A stretch of DNA of 64,000 nt from Pseudomonas poae (GTDB lineage Bacteria; Pseudomonadota; Gammaproteobacteria; Pseudomonadales; Pseudomonadaceae), in NCBI GenBank assembly GCA_028869255.1, contig CP110972.1:3291001-3355000 (forward strand), written 5' to 3'. Shown in pieces: positions 56,528-64,000 of this stretch. The position numbers were made by a program, and so were the translations under genes. Below the pieces are notes generated by a model. It was not told the origin of the DNA and made no database searches. It saw only the letters and a program-made list of their open reading frames with translations. Each line of letters starts with the position of its first letter. The stretch's first letter is position 1.

Positions 56528-57444
56528 TTATATAAGGCGACGGGGTAAACGGCGGTTGTTTAAAAACGTTGAAACTATCCCGGACAGTTGTTCGGCGCGT
56601 TCCAGCGGCGCCATATGGCCACACGCCTTGATTACCAATGCCGCTTCGGGCTTGAGCAATACCTGGGCGTGTGGCATGTGATTAACCGGGGTGATGTTGT
56701 CGTCCTCTCCCCACACTAATAACGTAGGTATTTCGAGCGCTCCGGTTTTATCAAATAGTGTCTGCTGCGCGGTTAACGGGAAGTGTCGCAATGTTGAAAG
56801 CAATGAATACATGGTGCCTGCATAGTTCAATGCGTCACGAATCATCGCGTTGAGGTACTGCGCGTCTGCCTCAGTGTTAACGTTGTGCCGTATATGCGAA
56901 AGAATCGACTGTCGGGCCAGGTGCCGCCCGAACACTTCGGCAATCACCGGGACTTTTGCAATACGCGCGGCGAGCGCTGTTTTACCGGTAAGCCCGGCCG
57001 GCCCGACCAACGTCAGCGTTTTCGGTTTAAACCCGTGCTCGGTTAACAGCGTCATCGCAATCAGCGCGCCCATCGACGTTGCGATCACATGATCAATCGC
57101 CAGCCCGAGTGCGCCGACCATAGGTCCTGCAACTGGCGCACAAATAACCCTGCGTCATAGGCGCCCTGCACGCGGTCCGAATAGCCACGGCCGTAAGCGC
57201 TGTAAGCCAGTGTCCGAAAACCTTGCTGATGCAGGCAGGTTGAAAACCTGTCCCAGTAAAACAGCGGGATCGTCAGGCCGGGGACCAGAAGCACCACTTC
57301 GCCATTCACCGGGCCGGCCAACCTGTAGTGCGTAATGCCCTGCGATAACGCAATGAAATCACCCTGTAACCGGCAACGCACGGCGGGGCTCAACGCATCG
57401 GTTTCACCCTTGGCGACGAAGTACGACAGGCGCGCAAGTTTCAT
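56528..57444 (-). pseudogene. Alpha/beta hydrolase, frameshifted as sequenced
   Basis: The first frame (ATG at 57444, overlapping the previous gene) encodes EVVLLVPGLTIPLFYWDRFS through FVRQLQDL. The second continues as GALGLAIDHVIATSMGALIA, with the nucleophile Ser in ATSMGA, to ALVIKACGHMAPLERAEQLS, with the catalytic His. The break lies near 57121-57124, between LQDL and the next part; one added base joins them into about 305 residues. The Asp of the triad fits LLVWGEDDNITPV. It resembles MhpC-like C-C or ester hydrolases. It is coupled to the hydrolase upstream (57441). Confidence 0.75.
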
Positions 57445-58256
57445 ATGACACCCAGCGTGTCTGTTATTGAGTTGACGATCTCCGCCGGTGCTTCCTCCGG
57501 CAGCAGGCGCCCAACGCCCGCGATAACAACTTCCTGGCTGCCAGGGATATCCCGCGCAAAATACTGACCATCTACGCGCTCACCGCGCAGCACTAACGTG
57601 GGGGCTCTGATGTTACCAATGTCTGCGGAACGGTCGCGCTGGTCTGTATTGGCAAAGTGAATAAACGCTTCCCGGTTGGCGGGAATACTCATCATGCTGT
57701 AAACCCGATCAATGACCGCTTCTTCCAAGACTGTGCGCGGCCCCACCAACTTACGCAGGTTCTTTGCGGTCGAACGCCGCGACATCAAACGACGTAACAC
57801 AAGTCTTCCGAGCGCGCTGCGGGCCAGATGGAATGCCGCCGGTAATGACTTTTCCGGGTAGCCGGTCGCGTTCATCAATATCAACCGTTGGACGTTATCT
57901 CGATGGTCCAACGCGAAGTTCCAGGCGATATTGCCGCCCAACGAGTTTCCGCCAAGTTGAAACCTGCTCAGTCCAAGCCGCTCTACGAACGCCTTGACGA
58001 AGCGCACGTAGGCTTCGATCCGATAATCGCTGCCGGGCATCGCGCCACTTAATCCGCACCCCGCAAGGTCAACCCGTACCACTTCAAAGTTTTGCTGTAA
58101 CGCAGGAACTAATTTATCGAAGCAGTGCAGTGAAGAACCGCTCCCATGCAACAGCACGATGACCGGCCCTTTGCCCTCTCGCTTGTAGTGGACTCGCGTG
58201 CCCCCGATGACGACGAATCGGGACTGGGCATCCTGGAAAAAACGTTCATCAGGCAT
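57441..58256 (-). CDS. Alpha/beta hydrolase
   Basis: This 271-residue hydrolase has the oxyanion motif VIVLLHGSGSSLHCFDKLVP, the nucleophile elbow LGGNSLGGNIAWNF and GYPEKSLPAAFHLARS. RAPTLVLRGERVDGQYF holds the acid region. The usual catalytic His near the C-terminus appears replaced: VVIAGVGRLLPEEAPAEIVN has Gly-Arg where GHxxxxE is expected, so activity is questionable. I chose the ATG at 58256 (GAGG upstream); an ATG at 58304 is possible. It is the first gene of the minus-strand cluster and divergent from a TetR gene across a palindromic operator. Confidence 0.8.
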   Translation of the reverse strand: MPDERFFQDAQSRFVVIGGTRVHYKREGKGPVIVLLHGSGSSLHCFDKLVPALQQNFEVVRVDLAGCGLSGAMPGSDYRIEAYVRFVKAFVERLGLSRFQLGGNSLGGNIAWNFALDHRDNVQRLILMNATGYPEKSLPAAFHLARSALGRLVLRRLMSRRSTAKNLRKLVGPRTVLEEAVIDRVYSMMSIPANREAFIHFANTDQRDRSADIGNIRAPTLVLRGERVDGQYFARDIPGSQEVVIAGVGRLLPEEAPAEIVNSITDTLGVI

Positions 58257-58325
58257 TACGGGCCTCGACGGATTGACGAAGGGATGGCTGAACCCACAAA
58301 GCATCCAGCGCCTTTTGCAATTTAC

Positions 58326-58340
58326 GGATACAGTGTATCC
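58326..58340. promoter_or_regulatory. Palindromic operator, hydrolase/TetR divergent promoter
   Basis: GGATACA-G-TGTATCC is a perfect 15-bp palindrome between the divergent hydrolase and TetR genes, a typical TetR-dimer site. An AT-rich stretch follows. Confidence 0.6.
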
Positions 58341-58446
58341 ATAATTAAGTTAAGCGTGTCAACTGGCGTTTTCCAGAGGCGAACCATTCGACACTTAATG
58401 ACCAAACGGTTTATAAGTCCCGTCAACCGAACAGCATGATCAGCCG

Positions 58447-59186
58447 ATGAACATAGACGACCAAAACCCAGTGCCCCCCGGTAGCCCTCAGTGGTGGCGC
58501 AACCAACCTGTGCGTGAGCAAAAACGGGCGCACGCGGGCGCCCGTCCCTCTCCTTCGACAAGATCATCGCCACGGCGCTGGAAGTCCTTGAGTCAGTGGG
58601 GTTTCAGGCTTTCAACATGCGCATGCTGGCAGACAGCCTGGGGTCCGGCACCGCAACGCTCTATCGGCATTTCCAGAGTAAGGACGAGATTTTTGCCTAC
58701 GCGGCGGACAGGTTTCTGGGCGGGCTGCTGAGCGATGAAACTGACTACGCAGGCTTGGCCTGGCAGGACGCGTGTGCGCTGAGCATGAGTCGCTTTTATC
58801 AGCAGTTGAGTGCGCACCCGAACATCGTCCCGCTGCTGGCGACGCAAATTCCTCTGGGACCAAACGGTCTGGAGCTTCGCGAGCGTGTGCTGGGGATGTT
58901 TTTGAAAGCCGGTTTCACCCCGCCACTGGCAGCTTCCGCCTACACGACCATTGCTCACTATGTGGTCGGGTTCGCCGGACAGCTCAGCCCCGCCGGGCAG
59001 CACTCACACAACGCAAGTGCTGAGCTGGGCGACTTCTTTGAACAGTTGGACCCGGGCAAATACCCGGCAACCGTGCAAATCGCACCGCACTTGTCGGATA
59101 TTTCCATCACGGATGAATTCCACTTTGGTCTCAAGCTGATCATCGTCGGCCTGGACCACGCGCTGCAGGCCAGCAAGGCCGGCTAA
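58447..59186 (+). pseudogene. TetR-family regulator, frameshifted as sequenced
   Basis: The first frame (ATG at 58447) encodes an N-terminal extension (QNPVPPGSPQWWRNQPVREQ). The HTH and the rest are in the next frame: RGRPSLSFDKIIATALEVLE, FNMRMLADSLGSGTATLYRH, then a C-terminal ligand domain to LDHALQASKAG. The switch lies near the A5 run at 58520-58524; a sixth A gives EQKTGARGRPSLS and one protein of about 246 residues. It probably represses the divergent hydrolase operon through the palindrome at 58326. Its 3' end overlaps the next TetR gene by four bases, convergently. Confidence 0.8.
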
Positions 59187-59809
59187 GTGCGCATGACGCT
59201 GTCGGGCCTCAGCGCATACCCTGCGAGAAATGTGTCCAGCGCGCGCGTGACCGCCGCGCGTACATGGGCCGGCGTAGGCTTCTGGGTGACGCCCAGCAAG
59301 CAGGGCATCACCGTTTCGGAATCGAGCAGCGCCATCAGGTGGCAGGCTGCAACCTCCGGATCACAAGGCCGGAGCTTACCCTCCTCGACCTGGCGTGCAA
59401 GAAAGGTGGCGACTTCGCGCACACCCTTCTTGGGCCCTCGTTCGTAGAACCGCAGGCCTATGTCACTGCGCCCGGACTGCGCGATGATCGCGCGGCGTGC
59501 CTGGATCGAGGCTTCCAGGCACAGCACGGCCAGGGTGCGCTCGCCGAACTGCTGCAGGGCATGGCGCAAATCATCATGGTCCTTCTGCAGCGCTTCGAAG
59601 ATCGGCTCCAGGTAACGCTTGGCCATACCGTGCATGACCTCGACGAACAACTCCTCCTTGCTGCTGAAATAACCGTACAACGTGCCCTTTGATCCGCCAA
59701 CACGCGTGGCAATCTGCGCCATCGACGCACCATCAAAGCCAAACTCCAGAAAAACCTGCGCGGCCGCCTCGACGATGGCCTCGCGTTTGGCTTCAGTCCT
59801 GACTCGCAT
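59183..59809 (-). CDS. TetR-family repressor of the RND efflux operon
   Basis: This 208-residue protein has an N-terminal HTH (about residues 5-50: REAIVEAAAQVFLEFGFDGA, IATRVGGSKGTLYGYFSSKE). A TetR C-terminal domain of the efflux-regulator type follows (GMAKRYLEPIFEALQKDHDD, VAACHLMALLDSETVMPCLL). The ATG at 59809 was chosen because the HTH starts directly after it; an upstream extension to 59887 is unlikely. It is divergent from the RND adaptor gene across a perfect palindrome, so it probably represses the pump and itself. Confidence 0.9.
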   Translation of the reverse strand: MRVRTEAKREAIVEAAAQVFLEFGFDGASMAQIATRVGGSKGTLYGYFSSKEELFVEVMHGMAKRYLEPIFEALQKDHDDLRHALQQFGERTLAVLCLEASIQARRAIIAQSGRSDIGLRFYERGPKKGVREVATFLARQVEEGKLRPCDPEVAACHLMALLDSETVMPCLLGVTQKPTPAHVRAAVTRALDTFLAGYALRPDSVMRT

Positions 59810-59897
59810 AACGCCTGCTCCACTCCTTCCGTAAACCCCGGAATGATACCCCAGGGGGTCCGATATGGGTTGACGGCGCAAATCCACGCCAATACAT

Positions 59898-59914
59898 TAC
59901 CGTACAGTACGGTA
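59898..59914. promoter_or_regulatory. Palindromic TetR operator of the RND efflux promoter
   Basis: TACCGTAC-A-GTACGGTA is a perfect 17-bp palindrome between the divergent TetR and adaptor genes. Its position and symmetry fit a TetR-dimer operator. Confidence 0.7.
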
Positions 59915-59971
59915 TTTTAAAGATGATTTCGCTCCTCCATCCAGCCCTGGAGAAACGCCTTGCGCCCGCCC

Positions 59972-61171
59972 ATGACCACCCCCCTTAACGCTTATCGCAG
60001 TGTGTATTACCGCTTGCTTGCTCACCGCCTGCGGCAAGCCGCCGGGTGGGCCACCGCCTGCGCAGGGCACACCGACCGTGGGCGTGATCACCGTGCAACC
60101 TCGGCACCTGGCGCTGACCACGCAGCTGCCCGGTCGCACCTCTGCCTACCTGGTTGCGCAGGTACGCCCGCAAGTGGCAGGAATCATCAAGGCACGCCTG
60201 TTCAAGGAAGGCAGCGATGTCAGGGCAGGCCAGGCGCTGTACCAAATCGACCCCGCGACCTACAAGGCTACCTACGAGAGCAATCTTGCGGCGCTCGCCA
60301 AAGCACAGGCCACACTCAAGACCGCCCGGCTCAAGGCCGAACGCTACAAGCAATTACTCGCCATCCAGGCCGTCAGCCAGCAGGACTACGATGATGCAAG
60401 CGCCTCGCTCGGTGAGGACGCAGCGCAGGTAGCGTCTGCCAAGGCTGACCTTGAAAGCAGCCGTATCAACCTGTCATACGCCCGTGTGGATTCGCCGATT
60501 TCCGGGCGCATCGGCAAGTCCAGCGTCACGCCTGGCGCACTGGTAACCGCCAGCCAGACCACTGAGCTGGCGACTGTCCAACAACTGGACCCGCTGTACG
60601 TCGATCTCTCCCAATCCAGCACCGCGCTGCTGCGGCTCAAGCACGCGATGGCCCGAGGTGAACTGCAAAAGAGCGGTGCCAACTCGGCCAAGGTGCAACT
60701 GCTGCTTGAAGACGGCAGTACCTACCCCCACGAGGGGACCCTGGAGTTTTCCGACGTCACCGTAGACCAGAACACCGGCACCATCACCTTGCGCGCGCTG
60801 TTCCCCAACCCCGACGGCGACCTGCTTCCCGGTATGTATGTGCGCGCAGTGCTGCAAGAAGCGGTCAAGGACAACGCGCTGCTGATACCCCAGCAAGCGG
60901 TCTCCAGGGACGGTGCCGGCAAGCCGTTCGCGTATGTCGTCGACAGCCAGAAAAAACTCCAGCGCCGCCCCTCCAGACCGAACGCGCAGTGGGCGATCAG
61001 TGGCTGGTGCAGGCAGGGCTCGAACCGGGTGACCAACTGGTGGTCGATGGTCAGCAAAACGCCGCACCGGGCCTGGAGGTGAATGTCACGCCGTGGGTGC
61101 CAAAACCGGCTGACGACCTGCCCAACGTTGCGAAACCTGCGCCAGCCGCCAAGGCCACCGCGTCAAACTGA
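59972..61171 (+). pseudogene. RND efflux periplasmic adaptor lipoprotein, two frameshifts as sequenced
   Basis: This is a MexA/AcrA-type membrane fusion protein. The ATG at 59972 (or a TTG at 59960 with GGAG upstream) is one base out of frame with the lipoprotein signal LTLIAVCITACLLTACGKPP; a seventh C in the run at 59979-59984 joins them. The body shows TSAYLVAQVRPQVAGIIKAR (barrel-sandwich), a coiled-coil hairpin (YESNLAALAKAQATLKTARL) and DGDLLPGMYVRAVLQEAVKD. At 60968-60971 (C4) the frame breaks again; one more C continues as LQTERAVGDQWLVQAGLEPG to the stop at 61171. The restored length is about 400 residues. Both breaks lie in C runs, so sequencing error is likely. Confidence 0.85.
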
Positions 61172-61189
61172 TCTGCGAGAGAGCTACTC

Positions 61190-64000
61190 ATGGCACGTTT
61201 CTTTATTGATCGCCCGGTGTTCGCGTGGGTGCTGGCTATTATCGTGATGTTGGCCGGCATCATTTCAATTCTCACGCTGCCAATCGCGCAGTACCCGGAC
61301 ATCGCACCACCTGCCGTGGCGATTACCGCCAACTATCCCGGCGCGTCCGCGAAAACCCTGGAAGATACGGTGACGCAGGTCATCGAGCAGAAAATGAAGG
61401 GCCTTGACCGGCTGAGCTACATGTCTTCCACCAGTGAGTCGTCCGGTTCGGCCACCATCACGCTCACGTTCGAGAATGGCACCAACCCCGATACCGCCCA
61501 GGTGCAGGTGCAGAACAAACTGGCATTGGCCACGCCACTGTTACCGCAAGAGGTGCAGAACCAGGGCTTGACGGTGACCAAGTCGGCGATGAACTTCCTC
61601 AACGTGCTGGCCTTCACTTCCGAGGATGGCAGCATGAACGCCGCCGACCTGTCGGACTACGTGGCGGCCAACGTGCAGGATGCAATCAGTCGGGTGGAAG
61701 GCGTTGGCGACACCACACTGTTTGGCTCCCAGTACGCCATGCGCGTGTGGCTTAACCCAGATCAGTTGGCCAACTTCAGCCTCACGCCAACCGATGTGAA
61801 AACCGCGATCCAGGCGCAGAACGTGCAGGTCTCAGCCGGGCAACTGGGCGCCCTCCCCGCCACCGCCAACCAGCAGATCAACGCGACGATCACCTCGCAG
61901 ACGCGCTTGAGAACCGCGAAAGAGTTCGAGGACATCCTGCTGCGCACCCAGACTGACGGTTCTCAAGTGCGCCTGCGCGATGTAGCGCGCATAGAATTGG
62001 GCAGTGAGAGTTACACCAGTGCCGGGCGCTACAACGCCAAACCGGCTGCAGGCCTGGCGATCAAGCTCGCCGCTGGCGCCAACGCCCTGGACACGGTCAA
62101 GGCGATTGACGCCCGCATGGCGGAGCTCGAGCAGTTTTTTCCGCCGGGCATGGCCGTACAAAAACCCTATGACACCACGCCCTTCGTGCGCATCTCGATC
62201 GAGGAAGTAGTACGCACGCTGGTGGAGGCTGTCGCGCTGGTGTTCCTGGTGATGTACCTGTTCCTGCAGAACTTCAGGGCCACATTGATTCCGACTATCG
62301 CGGTGCCGGTGGTGCTGCTGGGCACTTTCGGCGTGCTGGCGGCGTTCGGTTTCACGATCAATACGCTGACCATGTTTGCCATGGTACTGGCCATCGGTTT
62401 GCTGGTGGACGATGCCATCGTGGTGGTGGAAAACGTCGAGCGGATCATGACGCAGGAAGGGCTGCCGCCCAAAGAGGCCACTCGCAAGTCCATGGACCAG
62501 ATCACTGGGGCATTGGTCGGGGTCGCGCTGGTGCTGGCGGCGGTGTTTGTGCCGATGGCGTTTTTCAGTGGTTCCAGCGGCGTGATCTACCGTCAGTTCT
62601 CCATCACCATCGTCTCGGCCATGACCCTGTCGGTGCTGGTGGCGCTGGTGCTCACGCCCGCGCTGTGCGCGACCTTCCTCAAGCCTGTGCAGCAAGGTCA
62701 TGGCGCGGCCACCAGCGGTTTTTTTGGCTGGTTCAACCGCGTGTTTGACCGTGGCAACCATCGCTACCAGGGCATCGTACGCCACGTCGTTGGCAAGGGC
62801 TGGCGTTACATGCTGCTGTACGCCGTACTGCTTGGCGCGGTGGTACTGGGCTTCATGAAATTGCCGGTCGGCTTCCTGCCCGATGAAGACCAGGGCACCC
62901 TGTTCGTGCTGGTGCAACTGCCGCCGGGCGCGACGGGCGCGCGTACCGATGAAGTGATTCGCCAGGTCGAGCAGCACTTCCTGGTCGACCAGAAAGACGC
63001 CGTCTCCGGAGTGTTCACGGTGTCTGGCTTCAGCTTTGCCGGCAGTGGCCAGAACACCGGCCTGGCGTTCGTCAAGCTCAGGCCCTGGGATGAGCGCAAG
63101 GGAGAGGCGCTCAGTGTGTCGGGCGTGTCGAGCAAAGCCATGGCCTATTTCGCGACGCTCAGGGATGCGCGGGTGTTTGCTTTCGCGCCGCCGGCCGTGG
63201 CGGAGTTGGGCAATGCGACCGGCTTCGACCTGATGCTGCAAGACCGTGCCAACCTGGGTCACGACACGCTGATGAAGGCGCGTAACCAACTGCTCGCCGA
63301 GCTATCCAAAGACAAGCGCCTGGTGGCGGTGCGGCCCAACGGGCAAGAAGACACGCCGGAGCTGCAACTGGTCATCGACCCGGATAAAGCCCAGGCGCTG
63401 GGCATATCGATTGCTGACATAAATGACAACTTCTCGGCCGCCTGGGGTAGCAGTTACGTGAATGACTTCATCGACAAGGGTCGGGTAAAAAAGGTCATGC
63501 TGCAGGCGGATGCCACCTACCGCATGCTTCCCGATGACATCAACCGCTGGTACATCCGTAACAGCGACAGCGGCATGGTGCCCTTTTCAGTGTTTTCAAA
63601 GGCGCAGTGGGCTTCGGGGTCGCCGCGGCTTGAGCGCTACAACGGGGTGCCCTCAGTAGAGATCTTGGGCATGGCGATGCCGGGCTCCGCGTCCAGCGGC
63701 GAAGCACTGGCTATCGTGCAGAACGCTGTCGCCAAGTTGCCGACCGGAATCGGCTACGAATGGACCGGCCTGTCGCGCCAGGAAAAAGCCTCCACCGGCC
63801 AGACCGGCCTGCTGTACGCCCTGTCGATCCTGTTTGTGTTCCTGTGCCTGGCCGCATTGTATGAGAGCTGGGCCATTCCGCTGTCAGTGGTGCTAGTGGT
63901 GCCGCTGGGGGTTCTGGGCGCGCTGATCGGCGCGATCCTGACCTGGAAAATGAACGACGTGTACTTCCAGGTGGGGATATTGACCACCATTGGCCTTGCG
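61190..64000 (+). CDS. RND efflux pump inner-membrane transporter (HAE1/AcrB-type, partial)
   Basis: The frame is open from the ATG at 61190 to the right edge (937 codons of a usual ~1040), without a stop or shift. It starts [20 protein letters not shown] (TM1). The porter domain has [20 protein letters not shown], and TM4 carries the proton-relay acids in [20 protein letters not shown]. The second repeat starts near [20 protein letters not shown], with [20 protein letters not shown] following. This class exports antibiotics, solvents and aromatic compounds as a trimer with the adaptor just upstream and an outer-membrane channel, which may follow outside the window. Confidence 0.93.
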   Translation, partial: MARFFIDRPVFAWVLAIIVMLAGIISILTLPIAQYPDIAPPAVAITANYPGASAKTLEDTVTQVIEQKMKGLDRLSYMSSTSESSGSATITLTFENGTNPDTAQVQVQNKLALATPLLPQEVQNQGLTVTKSAMNFLNVLAFTSEDGSMNAADLSDYVAANVQDAISRVEGVGDTTLFGSQYAMRVWLNPDQLANFSLTPTDVKTAIQAQNVQVSAGQLGALPATANQQINATITSQTRLRTAKEFEDILLRTQTDGSQVRLRDVARIELGSESYTSAGRYNAKPAAGLAIKLAAGANALDTVKAIDARMAELEQFFPPGMAVQKPYDTTPFVRISIEEVVRTLVEAVALVFLVMYLFLQNFRATLIPTIAVPVVLLGTFGVLAAFGFTINTLTMFAMVLAIGLLVDDAIVVVENVERIMTQEGLPPKEATRKSMDQITGALVGVALVLAAVFVPMAFFSGSSGVIYRQFSITIVSAMTLSVLVALVLTPALCATFLKPVQQGHGAATSGFFGWFNRVFDRGNHRYQGIVRHVVGKGWRYMLLYAVLLGAVVLGFMKLPVGFLPDEDQGTLFVLVQLPPGATGARTDEVIRQVEQHFLVDQKDAVSGVFTVSGFSFAGSGQNTGLAFVKLRPWDERKGEALSVSGVSSKAMAYFATLRDARVFAFAPPAVAELGNATGFDLMLQDRANLGHDTLMKARNQLLAELSKDKRLVAVRPNGQEDTPELQLVIDPDKAQALGISIADINDNFSAAWGSSYVNDFIDKGRVKKVMLQADATYRMLPDDINRWYIRNSDSGMVPFSVFSKAQWASGSPRLERYNGVPSVEILGMAMPGSASSGEALAIVQNAVAKLPTGIGYEWTGLSRQEKASTGQTGLLYALSILFVFLCLAALYESWAIPLSVVLVVPLGVLGALIGAILTWKMNDVYFQVGILTTIGLA

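Noticed and set aside
61832..63289. 485-residue minus-strand frame within the RND pump
   Set aside because: The plus frame is continuous for 937 codons with proton-relay and porter motifs. The minus frame is His/Arg-rich noise.

Overview
The window looks like chromosomal DNA of a fluorescent-group Pseudomonas. The evidence is its high GC content, REP palindromes of the GTGGGAGC..GGCTTGC type in most long intergenic gaps, the gcd-oprB pair, an xylR-xylA-xylFGH xylose locus, a GH68 levansucrase and a small DUF6124-like gene. I saw no rRNA, tRNA, CRISPR array, integrase or transposase.

Layout. (1) 1-9567: a C1/methylated-amine locus with a type III glutamine synthetase-like gene (glnT/gmaS-like, cut by the left edge), an XRE-cupin regulator, purU, folD and a four-subunit sarcosine-oxidase-like set. 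The mix suggests the N-methylglutamate route of methylamine use rather than plain sarcosine oxidation. Three promoters carry a shared tandem operator. (2) 9696-15189: an NCS1 permease, a flavin reductase, a dCACHE chemoreceptor and a luciferase-like monooxygenase share a 16-bp operator although no regulator gene is nearby. (3) 15556-26045: sugar metabolism, with gcd and oprB, then xylR, xylA and xylFGH. (4) 26100-29023: a chemoreceptor with an orphan sugar-binding protein. (5) 29280-33240: two divergent large lipoproteins, one with a phospholipase A2-type motif, lying beside a relic of a second levansucrase. (6) 33259-36521: levansucrase, pectate lyase, and a structured leader before a DUF6124-like gene. 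(7) 36646-39192: mmsA and a LysR regulator. (8) 39334-50026: an aromatic (probably stilbenoid or lignin-dimer) catabolic cluster with outer-membrane protein, MFS permease, lignostilbene-type dioxygenase, ring hydroxylase, extradiol dioxygenase, FAH hydrolase, aldehyde dehydrogenase, and IclR and AraC regulators. (9) 50070-58256: a minus-strand cluster with two alpha/beta hydrolases, an FAD monooxygenase, an SLC13 permease, DUF1302 and DUF1329. (10) 58447-64000: two TetR genes and an RND efflux system cut by the right edge.

Seven single-base losses break otherwise well-conserved reading frames (near 8396, 53282, 54511, 57122, 58522, 59981 and 60970). All have the same polarity and most fall in homopolymers, mainly C/G, so base-calling error is at least as likely as gene decay. 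The affected genes are marked.
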